Positions 1-11,730 of a stretch of DNA of 64,000 nucleotides are shown in pieces. Position 1 is the stretch's first letter. Each line of letters starts with the position of its first letter. The notes under the pieces were generated by a model, which ran no database searches, was not told the origin of the DNA, and saw nothing but the letters and a program-made list of their open reading frames with translations. The translations under genes and the position numbers were made by a program. The stretch is from Deinandra increscens subsp. villosa (taxonomy: Eukaryota; Streptophyta; Magnoliopsida; Asterales; Asteraceae): the NCBI GenBank assembly GCA_039602395.1, contig JBCNJP010000018.1:1364001-1428000 (forward strand), read 5' to 3'.

Positions 1-579
1 CCCCCACAAAATAAGTCGGCTTTGGTACAAACTTCCTTAGAGCATGGAACAACGGATTAGCTACCCGCGATATCGGTTGAGTCCTTTAACTTTACGGAAC
101 TAGTACATACCCGATGACGTAGGTCACGGACAAACCATTTATAAACTGAGATTTAATTACGAGCATTGCTTTTCACAAATAAATAACTTGTAAGTATACC
201 TTGACACGAATTATGATTATGAGACCGGGCCAATGCATGACAAGCCCACTGTGAACTCACCAACCGTTAGGTTGACACTTGCGTGGTTTAAACTTTTGCA
301 GATCGCTAAGGAGTATCCGCTGGAGGTTGGCATGGCACAGAGGATGTTTACTTTTATTTAAACTAAATTGGGAATTTAAAACAACATTTATGTAAAGCAC
401 GTGGTTAGTGCTAAGGACAATTATTTTTCCGCTGCGTATGTAATTTAAGACTTTGATTTATAACTTGCGTTTGAACTAACCCTGATTCGTTTAGTATTTG
501 TAACTATGGTTGTGGATCCTGGTCTAGTCGCGCCCCTTAACGGTATAAACTCCGTTAGTGGTATTTTGGGGGTGTGACA
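1..579 (+). repeat. Probable 3' part of a Ty3/gypsy-type LTR
   Basis: The stretch has no coding frame and ends in a G-rich run followed by TGTGACA at 573-579, the form in which many plant Ty3/gypsy LTRs end. The left end lies outside the window, so no partner LTR or target duplication can be checked. It could also be ordinary intergenic DNA. Confidence 0.35.
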
Positions 580-863
580 TAGATGATGGCTATTAATAAA
601 GTTTCTTTTTTTTCATTTTTGTTTTGTGGAATTGATTAGTTTAATTAAGGCCTTCTCTGAAGAAGGTGGTGAACGAAGGAGTAGAAGCAGTGAGGGATAT
701 GGAAATGAATGGTATGTTTGGGGCGACTTCTGTATGTTGTGAGCTGGAATTTTATCTTCGTTACAATGGAACGTGGCAAGAAGCTATTGTGGAGGTACAT
801 TTTCTAGAATTTGAATGTTCTTTTCCTTTTTTTTTAGGTTGTTTGGATATGGGATATAAAAAA
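580..863 (+). other. Unassigned stretch with a short open frame
   Basis: An open frame of 72 codons starts at 666. A possible splice donor (GAG/GTACAT) lies near 792-800, so a lone exon relic is conceivable. I do not recognise the peptide and see no neighbouring exon. Otherwise the stretch is plain AT-rich DNA. Confidence 0.2.
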
Positions 864-1823
864 TGGAACATTGGCTCATATTAATCCCAGTTATCCGAGT
901 TTGGCCGATAATAATTCCAGTTTTAATTTTTCCCCACAATAATTCCAATTATTAACCCATTGGCATATACTGAACCGCCGTTAACTATACACTAACCCAG
1001 TAATTGTGTGAGGGGCTGTTTTTGTAATTTTATAAAATGGAGGGACTATTTTTTATAATTTCTTAAAAGAAGGAGATAGAAGAAACCGATGTTCACCACC
1101 ATCTCCGATGACACCTACAGTTTCGTATTATCACCATGTCACATGCACGTTAGGATGTTCGACAAAGACGATGCATACCAGCTTACCTTTTCCTTGACAT
1201 CTAAATTTTTAAACAATATATGTAACTATCTGGTTATGCCCAAGATACATATCACATACAAGAAGAACTATGTTTAAACTCCTAAAGTATTTAAACTAAG
1301 TTCTACCAAATCAGAACACCACCATTGATGGCAACGTCATCATGAACAAAAAAGAAAATGACATAAACATGGTATCTTTAGAGTCCGTCGAATCTTGAAA
1401 ACCCCCATGACTTCCGAAAATATATAAAACAAGAATAAATATATAACCCGATACCCCAAATATATAACACAACAACAACCATACACTGTAATATCCCAAC
1501 AAAAGCACAAGGTATAAAACAAGAATATATTAAGATGTCACTCCACCATCTCTGATGACACATACAGCTTCATATCATCACCATGTCACACGTTAGGATG
1601 ATCGACAAAGACGATGCATACCAGCTTACCTTTACAAAAAATAGTCCCTACATTTTAAGAAATTACAAAAACAGTCCCTCATGCTAACTAGGTTAATGCG
1701 TAGTTAACGACGGTTCAATATAGGACAATGGATTAATAACTGGGATTATTGTGGAGAAAAATTAAAACTGGGTTTATTATCGGCCAAACTGAAATAACTG
1801 AGATTAATATAAGTCAATTTTCC
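864..1823. mobile_element. Non-autonomous long-TIR element, MULE-like
   Basis: About 200 bases at 864-1075 return as an imperfect inverted copy at 1630-1823. Shared blocks include the one around TTTGGCCGATAATAA and the one around AACCGYCGTTAACTA. Flanks read tataaaaaat on the left and tataaaatt on the right, an imperfect 9-10 base duplication of the kind Mutator-like elements make. Inside, a roughly 100-base segment occurs twice in direct orientation (about 1090-1200 and 1540-1640). No transposase is visible, so the element would depend on a helper. Small open frames inside show no recognisable domain. Confidence 0.6.
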
Positions 1824-1989
1824 TATAAAATTGATTTATGCAATGTTAAGAATCAGATTATATAATCAACTCATTTGAGCTAGGGATAGTAAGGGACCTT
1901 TACAAATGACACTCTTAACGGTTCCTCCAAATCTAAATCTGATTTCTTTTAATATTTGATTCTAAATAGTGACAAAATCATATTAAGAG

Positions 1990-2125
1990 CTATTAGACAT
2001 ATAGTTATGACTTGTTAAGTTATTAATATTATAGGGATCATTTGTGTAATTATTCTCCTATATATTAATCCTTGTAATCTCATTATCAATCAATAATATA
2101 CGATACATCTTTTCCTGGTTTAATT
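1990..2125 (+). repeat. 5' LTR of copia A
   Basis: This 136-base sequence recurs at 7338-7444. The 3' copy lacks about 29 bases between GTGTAA and CTCATT. Such very short LTRs are seen in some copia lineages. The exact outer boundaries are estimated from where the two copies begin to match. Confidence 0.8.
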
Positions 2126-2137
2126 TGGTATAGAGCC
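2126..2137 (+). other. Primer binding site of copia A
   Basis: TGGTATAGAGCC directly follows the 5' LTR. It matches the common plant initiator-tRNA-Met primer site TGGTATCAGAGCC with one base missing, which may itself be inactivating. Confidence 0.75.
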
Positions 2138-2220
2138 AGAAACCCTACACCTCCATCGCTACCGTCAGCAGCCTCTTCTTCGCTTACCACCATCCTTTTC
2201 TATCCTTTTTTTCTAATCAC

Positions 2221-3951
2221 ATGGCACAGATACAAGCCTTCACCACCCAGGAAAAGACATCTCACAACTCTCATAAGTTTGCTTTCACACTATCTCCTAC
2301 CAATTATGGCTATTGGAAAACCATGATCCAACCATTCTTGGTCACCAATCACATGTTTGGATACATTGATGGAACGATCCCCTGTCCCTCCCCCAATGTT
2401 ACAATCAGCGGCACTCCTGCTGCAGAAGGCCGGCCTGCCACCCCGGACTCGGTTCAACCCAACCCTAGCTATGCGGCATGGATCACCAATGATGCCCATG
2501 TTCGCATGCTCCTCATCTCCACAGTTTCAGAAGCCTCTTTCCATCACGTTCAGGGAGACACATCCCGTGACATATGGCTAGCACTCGAACGTGCATACTC
2601 TCCACATACACAATCTAGGGAATACACCCTCAAAACCAAGCTTTTAAAGCTAGATATGAAAGGTGATGAAACCACCACTGCTTACCTTGCCAGGGCTCAA
2701 GAATATGCCAATGATATAATTAATATTGGTGAAGCAATGAAATAAAAGGATGTTGTCATGCTCGTTATATCCGGCCTTCGTGAAGAGTATAATGGCCTCA
2801 AGTCCAACCTCTTAGGTCGTCAAACACCAGTTTCCTTTAACGAGCTACAGGGTCTTCTATCTGACCACGACTACATGATCCGCAAAAACCAACCATCCCC
2901 CACCCCGCCACCTCAAGCCTTCACGGCTACAACCCTAACCTCCCCAACCCACCCTCGGCCGCACCCAATACTAGCCAAAACCTTCAGATGCTTCAACAGC
3001 TTGCATCCCAATTTGGCTATCAACTAAGCCCTGCCAACCCCCCCCCCCCCCCCAATGCTTTCTTCGGCTCACGTAATACTCCTGGGGGTTATAATCGTGG
3101 TCCACCTTGTAGGGATATGATCACGTATTAATAAGCGTATGTCCGGAAAGTATTTAAGCCTACGGGGTTACACGTCTCGACACTAATGTATTTGTATTAA
3201 TTAATTAGTTAATTAATATTTTCATGAACATTTAACGAGGAGTCGTTAAAAACTAACGGTTAATTGTTAACAGGGGTGTTAGTTGTAATTAGAGACAGTT
3301 ATAATTGGATTACAATTGAGAGAAGGCTTTGAGATAGGGCCTTAGGCCGATTTCGATTAGGGCTCCTATCTCAATCCTTAACTTGTTTTCCAAGTCTCAA
3401 AACACTATAAATAAACCTTATGGGTTTAAGGTTTAGGTGTTAATTTTATCTGATAAAGTGAAAACCCTAAACTCTCTCTCTTTCCTCTCTAAAATTCGGC
3501 AACAAGAAAAGAACCCAAGGGGTTCGATTTCTTGTGTGGTTCGACCAAAGCCTACATCAAGAGAAGTTCGTGATCAAGTACTAGCATACGTACATCGGTG
3601 TGTTGTGTGTGCGATCGTAGAGGGATTTACTTCAAATCCTAGAAGATCTTCTCTTGCCGAGCTAATAAGGTACACGTTGTCTATCCGGTTAGTTAGATTA
3701 ATTCATAGGAAAATACCGCTGCGTACTCGTGTTTAAATCGATAATGGTTATATAACCCAACACACCTAACAACCGAAACTACAACAGAGGCCGTGGCAAC
3801 ACCAATAATCGTGTCAGCAACAACAACAACGCTCGTGGCAACTTCGATTGGGCTACTACAACAAACGATGTTCATGGCACATGCCCGCGTTGTGGAATAA
3901 GTCACATTCCCTCCAATTGTCCTAACCGTGACCCCAATACCATCAGGAACA
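2221..3951 (+). pseudogene. gag of copia A, broken
   Basis: The frame begins with ATG at 2221, about 80 bases after the primer site. The N-terminal part is a copia gag/UBN2-type capsid domain (the YGYWKTMIQPFL region, then DIWLALERAYSP). It is broken by an in-frame TAA at 2743-2745, by a frameshift somewhere in 2890-2990, and by a C homopolymer near 3041-3054. A solo LTR (3108-3762) then interrupts the glycine/asparagine/arginine-rich tail; reading resumes in the expected sense on the far side. A zinc knuckle of spacing C-x2-C-x3-H-x4-C lies at 3882-3920. The protein would form the virus-like particle and bind RNA. Confidence 0.85.
3108..3762 (+). mobile_element. Solo LTR inserted in copia A gag
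   Basis: A 655-base sequence starting TGTAGGG and ending CCCAACA is bordered by a perfect 5-base duplication CACCT (3103-3107 and 3763-3767). TG...CA ends plus a 5-base duplication define an LTR, and no internal region or second LTR is present, so it is the product of LTR-LTR recombination. A TATA-like CTATAAATAAA near 3407 suggests plus orientation. The open frame at 3437-3736 is incidental. Confidence 0.88.
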
Positions 3952-6900
3952 GGCATACTGCCAACTTTGCTGACACAAGATCCACTACTTCAACCGCTTG
4001 GTTTCCAGACACCGGTGCCAACAGCCATGTTACACCAGATTTGTCAAACTTAGGATCCTCAGAAGCTTACTACGGTGATGATGCGCTCCATATTGGTAAT
4101 GGTAAAGGTTTACCCATCCTTCACATTGGCTCTCGTAATTTCTATTCACCACATAAAACATTCTCATTAAACAATATCCTACATGTTCCTCAAATCAAAC
4201 ACAACTTACTTTCCGTTCAAAAATTCTGTCTTGATAACAATGTGTTCTTTGAATTTCACCCGTTTTTCTTTTGTGTGAAGGACATGTCTACACGCACTAC
4301 CCTACTCACGGGTCCAAGTAAAGATGGACTCTACTCGCTGGTTCTACCAAAGCTCCATTCTGTTCACAAAACTGCTTTCTCTGCCACTCGGGCTCCAGCA
4401 ACAGTTTGGCATCAATGTTTAGGGCATCCCCACGATCGCCTTTTACGTACTATGTTATCTAAGTATTTACTTCCTGTTTCTGATAAACATTTTGAGTCTG
4501 TTTGTGGTTCTTGTCAATTGGGAAAATCATCTAAACTTACCTTGTTTTCCTCAACTTTTCGAAGTAATAATATCTTGGATTTGCTTGTTTGTGACGTGTG
4601 GGGTCCTACACCCGTTTTATCTTCTGATGGGCATCGTTATTTCTTGTTATGCGTTGACCACTTTTCAAAATATATGTGGTACTTTCCTTTAAAACAAAAA
4701 TATGATGTTCTTCCTGTTTTCAAACAATTTATAATTATGGTTGAACGACAATTTACAACCAAAATAAAAAATGTTCAATCTGATTGGGGAGGTGAATTTC
4801 GCAACTTATCATCATTTATCACCTCCCTTGGCATCATCCATAGACGATCTTGTCCTCACACCAGTGAGCAGAACGGTCTTGTCGAACGCCGACATCAACA
4901 CGTCGTCGAAACCGGCCTCACTCTTCTTGCCCAATCCGCCGTCCCGCAACGGTATTGGCATTACGCGTTCAAAACAGCAGTATATCTCATAAACCGTATG
5001 CCTTCAAGAGCCAACTCAACTCGTTCTCCTTTCGAGTCCATCTACAAACACACTCCTGATTACTCATTCCTACGTGTTTTCGGGTGCCAATGTTTTCCAT
5101 ATCTCCGTCCATATCATTCCCACAAAGTGGACTTTAGCTCAACACCGTGTACCTTTCTCGGTTACAGTCCGTCTCGTCACCGTTATCGGTGTTTAGATGC
5201 CACGACCGATAGGATATACATTGCCCGTCACGTCCGGTTCAATGAGTCGTCCTTCCCGTTTGCCTCAAAACCAAATCCTCCATCACCCTCATCTCCGCCT
5301 TCTCCATATACGACCTTCATGCCCTCCCCGGACGCATTCTTTCAACAAACTGGCCCATCCTCTACTCCGATCCCATCTGATGTCAGTCCTATACCTACCG
5401 GACACTCCACGCCCCCCAATCAATCAACTCCATCAGCTTCTTCCTCCACTCAAACATCCCAACCAGCTCACTCTTCTACACAAACAAACTCTACCTCCCA
5501 ATATGTCCCTACATCGCCTACACACTCACCATCTACATCGCCTATCCAAACAGCCCCTACCTCACCTCCATCATCCCAAACGAACTCGTCAACTCCACCT
5601 ACGCCACCTCCACCACCTCCGCCACCCCCTCCCACTCGCACCCGACCTTCCCATCTTCGTCCTAACCCCAAACAACGTGTTCCTTTCGATCCCTCCGCGT
5701 TTCATGCTCAATCCACTTCCTCATCCACCACCAAACCTCGGACATCCCTCCCCCCTCAAACCGAACCAACCACTTTTACCAATGCCAACAAATATTATGA
5801 ATGGCGCGCAACCATGGCTGATGAGTATTCTGCGCTTGTAAAAAATGGTACGTGGTCTCTTGTACCACCGGTTAATGGAACTAATGTTGTTGATTGTAAG
5901 TGGATTTTACCGGATCAAACGTGACAAAAATGGAGCTCCATCTCGTTACAAAGCGAGACTTGTGGCGAAAGGTTACACACAGTAGCATGGACTGGATTAT
6001 CATGAAACTTCCAGTCCCGTGTTCAAAGCCACCACCATTCGGGTTGTACTCTCTCTAGCCGTCACACACAACTGGTCCTTAAGGCAATTGGATGTCAAAA
6101 ATGCCTTTCTGCATGGTGATCTACATGAAACGATTTATCTTAAACAACCACAAGGTTTCACTGATCCTAACCGGCCTGATTATGTCTGCAAATTACATAA
6201 TTCTCTTTATGGCCTTAAACAGGCACAGCGCGCCTAGTTTGCTCGCCTCTCATTAGCTTTGCATAGACTTGGCTTCCATGGATCCAAAACTGATCCATCT
6301 CTCTTCATCTACAATCATCATGGTACACTTGTTTACTTTCTGGTCTATGTAGATGATATTATTGTCACAGGAAACAACCCGGTGGTTATTGACAAGATTG
6401 TCTCGCAACTTGGTGCTGAACTTGCCTTAAAAGACTTGGGGGACCTAGATTATTTCTTGGGGTTGGAAATTGTTCGAAAAGGCAAGGATATCATTCTTTC
6501 TCAGAAAAACTATATTATGGAGCTCCTACAACGTGCTGGTCTATCTGACGCCAAACCTACGCCGTCCCCTATGAGCACATCGATGGTACTAACTCTAGCA
6601 GACAGTCCCGCTTTTTCAGATCCTGTTAAGTATAGACAATTGGTTGGTGCATTACAGTATGTTACTTTGTCTCGCCCAGACATTACATTTGCTGTGAATA
6701 GGGTGTGTCAGTTTATGCATGCTCCAACAGAGGACCACTGGTCAGCCGTCAAACGTATACTTCGCTACCTATTAGGTTCCGCCCACTATGGCTTATTACT
6801 TCGACACAACTCCGGATCTGGTCTTCATGCTTTTACCGATGCCTATTGGACGGATATTCAGGCTTTTTCTGATGCTGACTGGGCCGGTTGCCCGGTTGAT

Positions 6901-7326
6901 CGACGCTCTACAGGTGGTTTTGCAGTTTATATGGGTTCCAATTTGGTTTCATGGGCTGCTCGTAAGCAACGTACGATGTCAAGATCCTCCACCGAATCAG
7001 AGTACAAGGCTTTGGCGGACACAATAGCAGAACTAACGTGGCTTGAGTCTCTCTTACGTGAACTTGGGGTAATCACTAGAGCCATTCCTACTCTTTGGTG
7101 TGACAACTTGGGGGCTACTTATCTATCTGCTAATCATGTTTTTCATGCACGCACAAAACATGTTGAGGTGGACTTCCATTTTGTGAGGGAGAAAGTTGCC
7201 CAGGGGCGGTTGCGTGTTCAATTCATATCCACTCATGATCAGATTGCTGATATTTTTACCAAGCCACTCTCTACAGACAGATTTATCTTCTTACGGTCCA
7301 AGCTACAGGTCGTTACCCGACCTTAG
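3952..7326 (+). pseudogene. pol of copia A (PR-IN-RT-RH), broken
   Basis: The protease active site DTGA is at 4008-4019. GAG-pre-integrase and the zinc-binding HHCC region follow (the HQCLGHPHDR block, then CGSCQLGK), then the integrase core with its D,D,E pattern, then a long Pro/Ser/Thr-rich linker. RT has YVDD at 6346-6357. RNase H ends in a block typical of copia (RTKHVEVDFHFVREK, then DIFTKPLS). Damage seen: an extra T near 5903-5910 causing the stop at 5922, TAG at 5983-5985 in place of a likely CAG, and TAG at 6235-6237 in place of a likely TGG. RNase H also carries a roughly 33-base imperfect duplication near 6825-6885. Confidence 0.9.
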
Positions 7327-7337
7327 CTTGCGGGGGG

Positions 7338-7444
7338 CTATTAAACATATAGTTATGACTTGTTAAGTTATTTATATTAGAGGGATCATTTGTGTAACTC
7401 ATTATCAATCAATAATATACGATACATCTTTTCCTGGTTTAATT
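7338..7444 (+). repeat. 3' LTR of copia A
   Basis: This 107-base copy of the 5' LTR follows the GGGGGG tract. It has an internal deletion of about 29 bases and a few substitutions, so it is not a recent insertion. Confidence 0.8.
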
Positions 7445-7814
7445 AGAGGAGTGCAAATCAAGCAAAAGTCCATGGTTTTTTTAGAACTCAAAATTACCTC
7501 GCCAAATATTTGATATAGTAGAAACTTTAGATAAAGTGTTTCTGCTCAAATATTAAAAAAATCACCTCTTTTCCCCTTACCCTATGGTCCCAATTCGTAT
7601 GGCCCTCGATGTATCTTTGGGATCATGGTTCATTGGACTCGAGGTAGAGCACATCTACGACAGAAGGTTATGTTGTGGCACCACCACCTGGTATTTTCAA
7701 ACACTTTTTTGACCCATTTTCATATTTGAGAAAAAACTAATATTGTATATATGGATGTAGATTGTGCGTGGAATCAAGCAGGGACATATGTGTGGCTTCA
7801 TACATATATATATA
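7445..7814. other. Non-coding flank
   Basis: I see no gene, repeat pair or structured element in this stretch between copia A and the Helitron end. Confidence 0.5.
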
Positions 7815-7984
7815 CTAGCCACTTACCCGGGTAAATACCCGGGTCTAAAACGTATAAAAATATAGATATATATACTTTTTCCAAAAAATTCTTATCGGTA
7901 AAACAATATTCAATAATAATAAAAAAAGTTCAATAACAATTACAAAATTGAGAAGATAGATTTATACACTATATTTCTTGTTAC

Positions 7985-8600
7985 ATTGGTTGGACGACAG
8001 TCTTCATCCAAAATCAAGATCTTCAGACTCTTCTTGCTCTTCACCCTTGATAAAGCAACATATAATTGACCATGAGAGAAGACGGGGTCTTTCAAGTACA
8101 ATTCAACTCTTGAAAGAGACTAACCTTGGCTTTTGTTTATAGTCATAGCAAAACAAACCGAAATCGAAAAGTGTCTTCTCTTAAACTGAAAAACAACTCT
8201 TTTATCTGTTGGAACCAATGAAAGTCTTGGAATAAAAGTCCTGAATCCGATATTGCTTCTGGGGATAACCACCACTTCAATAACATGCTTCCCTAGAGTA
8301 CGATCTAAAGACGTGTTCCATTACATAAGCCATTCCTCTTATCAATGTTTCTAAGCAACATAAAAGAAACACCAACTTTTAGCACAAGACAATGATTTGG
8401 AATGCCAAATATATGTAAACAATTCAGGACATCTGGTGAGTATAAGTTATGATCAACGCCGTCACCTACAATTTCATCTTGACATACAAAATCTGAGCTT
8501 AAATACTCATGTTTTCTTCATCGGGAACCAAATTAGTTGGTGCGAGAATAGCTCTTTCAGACCAAAAATCTTGTTCACCAAAGTTGTCCAGAAACGATGG
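7985..8600 (-). pseudogene. Helitron PIF1-like helicase, C-terminal fragment
   Basis: Translating the minus strand in shifting frames gives the helicase tail blocks GIPNHCLVLKVGV, CNGTRL, INKSQGQSLSRV and GQLYVALSRVKS. These are the last motifs of the SF1 (PIF1-type) helicase in plant Helitron RepHel proteins. The protein would unwind DNA during rolling-circle transposition. Several stops and frameshifts make this fragment non-functional. No Rep nuclease part is present. Confidence 0.8.
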
Positions 8601-8737
8601 ATATAAACGAAATTAATGAGTAAAAATCAATAATTAAATATATTATGGAACAAATAATTAGTAAAACATAATTCAATAATTATAAAAAAAAGCTTAATAA
8701 TAATTTCAAATTTGAAAAAAGAGATTTAAAAACAATG

Positions 8738-8850
8738 TTTTTTTGTTACACTTTTTTGGACGACCATCCTCATTGAAAATCAAGATCTTTAAACCCTTCT
8801 TGCTCTTCACCCTTGATAAATCAACATATAATTAACCATGAGAGAAGACC
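8738..8850 (-). pseudogene. Second copy of Helitron helicase tail
   Basis: The minus strand again reads through a diverged GQLYVDLSRVKS-like and KILIFNE-like block, matching 7990-8085 of the first copy. It is a short fragment with no functional prospect and shows that this Helitron end is present twice. Confidence 0.65.
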
Positions 8851-10397
8851 TTTAACCAAATGTTATCAACAATTAATAACCAGTACAAATATACTTCATC
8901 TGCTAAGGAAACAACAAAGATTAATGATTTGTCCAACTACCATCACATGATTTGTGTTTAACTGAACAAAATTGCTTTATATTGTATACTTCTATTTTGT
9001 ATATAAACAAATATAAATAATTATACAAATATATTAAATTAGTTTTCATAGACAACTTCTCATCTACATCTATTTGAAATCTTTTAATATTTAGTTTTTT
9101 AAAATATTCTAATTTGAAAACACCTATTATATATTTCACGCCTAGAAATTTGGCGTTATGTGGATTCACCCAATCATCACCATTTTTCAAATGAATCAAT
9201 GACATTAATTATGTTCAGCAACTATTTTGTTGTCTAGATGTATAATAAATTTCTAAATCTTGTTTTTTTTTTGTGATGCTTAAGTTGAATTTTTTAATGA
9301 TAAGTTATATTTCATGGTAATTAACTGAACAAAATTGCTTTATATATGAATGTTTTGAACTTAACGTTAAACTAAATTTGGTCTAATTTGAACATTTCCA
9401 TTTTGAATGTTAAACTATGGTTTTTGTTTTATTTTTACTAAAATAACTTTGAATTTCTTCTAATCTGATTCGGATTCGATTCGGAATCGATTCGAATAAT
9501 CCCATTGGAATTCGATTCGATTCGATTCGGATTCAGTTTTCGAATTAGAATCGAATTTGAATCCGGGTTTTAAAAATTGAAATTCGAATAATTCAATTCG
9601 ATTAATTCGAGTATTCAATATTCGACCATTGAACACCTCTACTGTGGACTGCATCTTTCTGATATTAAAGCAGCAAATCTATAACATCCATCAAAGTTTT
9701 TTTATTCTTCTAAGTTACACCTAATAATTGTTTATATAAAAACCGGGAATGTTTGATGGTTAGATAGATGAGGGTTCTACTCTCTTCTAGGTGAAGAAGT
9801 AGCCATTGGTTTGTTTTTATTTTCATGAGTAGATGGTAGATATAATTTTTTGTTGCATACCATAATATGTGGTAGTTTGAAAAGCAAGACATATATGTAA
9901 TTTGAGTTTATGTTTGGTTCCATCAAAATAAAAGATGCCATGATTTGTGTTGTTTGTATTCACTTACTTAAGAATACTAGGTAGTTATAACATATAGTTT
10001 TTGGAGGTGTAGTTATAATGGGAGGAGTCTCTTATCTTTCATGATAGCAGAAATCTTTGACTTTATTTTATATCTTTTAGGATAGAGTAAATATTTATCT
10101 TCATTCCATCATTTCTAGACGCTGATAATAACGGTTACTATAAAAAGATTTTACTAGAGAAGATTGATGATCACAACAAACATTAGAGAGAAATTGTAAC
10201 TGTGATATTATAACTATATAATTTACCAAGTGAGGCAATAGTAGGTTAGTGGCATTTATATGTACAATTAGTTTATTTCTTGTGTCTTAAAGCTTATATA
10301 TTACGAAGCGTGACACTTTTTTTGAAAGAAGATAAATATCGATTTATAAAAAAATACTTTGTACATATGTAAACCCTTGAATGTTATATTTATATAA
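8851..10397. other. AT-rich non-coding stretch
   Basis: No gene is supported. A block close to TTAACTGAACAAAATTGCTT occurs near 8956 and again near 9318. A degenerate GATTCG run lies at 9455-9640 and is listed separately. Short open frames here have no recognisable domain. Confidence 0.5.
9455..9640. repeat. Degenerate GATTCG/AATTCG simple repeat
   Basis: Variants of GATTCG, GAATCG and AATTCG follow one another for nearly 190 bases. The open frame on the minus strand encodes only Arg/Glu/Ser/Asn-rich low-complexity sequence and is an artefact of the repeat. Confidence 0.8.
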
Positions 10398-11730
10398 CTA
10401 GGATAGAACCCGTATGTTATACGGGTTGAATCATTAAAAATATATATAATTGATAATTGCATACTCTTTTTATTACTGGAATAACCTATTACATCACATT
10501 AAATAAAGAGTTGAAGTTAGAATTCATAATAAGGTAGTGGTGACTTTACCAACAATATTTAGAGCTAATGTCTCTACTTGTATATTTGAAAAGTGCAACC
10601 ATACCAAAATGATTGTTAAAAAATTAATCTGACCTATAATAGCAACTAACATTAATTTATGATTTAACAAACTTCAGACTTTAAGTCTTTGTAGAAAGTT
10701 AGGTGAGTATAAAGTTTGATCACGATTATAATGAACACATATAAAATCTAAATTATAATCAATATTATAATGTTATATCAATAAAAAAATGTTATTTTGG
10801 TATACATTAGAAAACTTACAATTAAATTAGTTATCATGTTTAAAATTCTCAAATTGGATGAACATTGATCATTTGATATGGTAGAAAAATATTTAATATT
10901 GGATCTTATGAACATGATTTTTGTCGTTTGTGAATTTCTTTATAAAAAGTATCATCCACAATGTTGATTGAATCTGTAAAATAATATTAGGTATTTAGTT
11001 ATTAAAATATTAAATATGATTTGCTCAATTATATTTGAAAACACACTAAATAAGTTTTTCTTGGTATTTTATAAGTTTTTTTTTTATATATTTATTAAAA
11101 TAAAAATAATAATAATTTATAAAAAAATAAGTTTAAATAAAAAAAAGATGAAAATTAATATATGGTCGTCATACTTTCATAACATAAATAAATACAAATA
11201 TATCATGATTAATAATAAAATAGGATATAATTTTTAATAAAAAAAATTATTTAGGGAGTAAATTTGGGAGGGAAAACTTATGTGAGAATGAATATAGTAT
11301 TGACATGTGTTAACATTTGTAATCATTTATTAGAGTAGAAAGATTTACCAAATGAGGGTAAAAAAGTTACTAGCATTTAAGGCATGGTGTATGTACAAGT
11401 ATTTTATGTGTAGATTAGGCTTCTTCTTGGTTAAGTGTTAAAAACTTATTATGATGGCTGATAAATAAAACATTTAAGGTTATATACAAAGAAGTATATA
11501 TAAATTTGTAATAATATGTTTTTATTTTATTGTTCTTTATTGTAAGTAATTTATTATGTAATTTTTATTATAAAAATATCTATAAGTTATTATTTAAAAG
11601 TGATATTTTCCGCTATATATTATGGTTATGTTCCGATATACACTTAAAAATATCAGAAGAGTATATGCAAATTTATGAATTATATTGATTAAACTATTTA
11701 AGTCTGTGTAATATACGGGTTCTAACCTAG
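10398..11730. mobile_element. Helitron-like segment with two outward 3' ends
   Basis: At the left, read on the minus strand, a 9-base stem AACCCGTAT/ATACGGGTT with a 3-base loop is followed by 5 bases and CTAG (10398-10427). At the right, on the plus strand, ATACGGGTT, five bases and CTAG followed by T end at 11730; its other stem arm (near 11700) has decayed. The two ends share sequence in inverted orientation. The 1.3 kb between them is very AT-rich with no protein. It may be two head-to-head non-autonomous Helitrons, or one element of unusual symmetry. Confidence 0.55.

Larger units (their letters stand above)
1990..7444 (+). mobile_element. Ty1/copia retrotransposon A, decayed
   Basis: The order is 5' LTR (1990-2125), primer site (2126-2137), gag, protease, integrase, reverse transcriptase, RNase H, a purine tract ending in six G (7332-7337), and 3' LTR (7338-7444). 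Integrase before RT is the Ty1/copia order. Both flanks carry AGAG (1986-1989 and 7445-7448), a possible short target duplication. The element cannot be autonomous: its frames contain at least three in-frame stops, frameshifts, and a solo LTR of another family inside gag. Confidence 0.92.
7815..8850 (-). mobile_element. Helitron remnant, 3' end and helicase tail
   Basis: Read on the minus strand, the element ends in the 8-base stem ACCCGGGT, loop ATTT, ACCCGGGT, a 6-base spacer, CTAG, then a T. That is the hairpin-CTRR-T arrangement of a Helitron 3' end (7815-7844). Upstream on the same strand are pieces of a PIF1-like helicase (about 7985-8600). A second diverged copy of the helicase tail lies at about 8738-8850, so the 3' region has been duplicated or two remnants lie in tandem. 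No 5' TC end was located. Confidence 0.8.

Noticed and set aside
5197..5841. 214-codon frame rich in Pro/His/Leu inside copia A
   Set aside because: It is an overlapping frame of the Pro/Ser/Thr-rich pol linker and has no independent support.
9460..9654. Arg/Glu/Ser-rich minus-strand peptide
   Set aside because: It is a translation of a degenerate GATTCG simple repeat.
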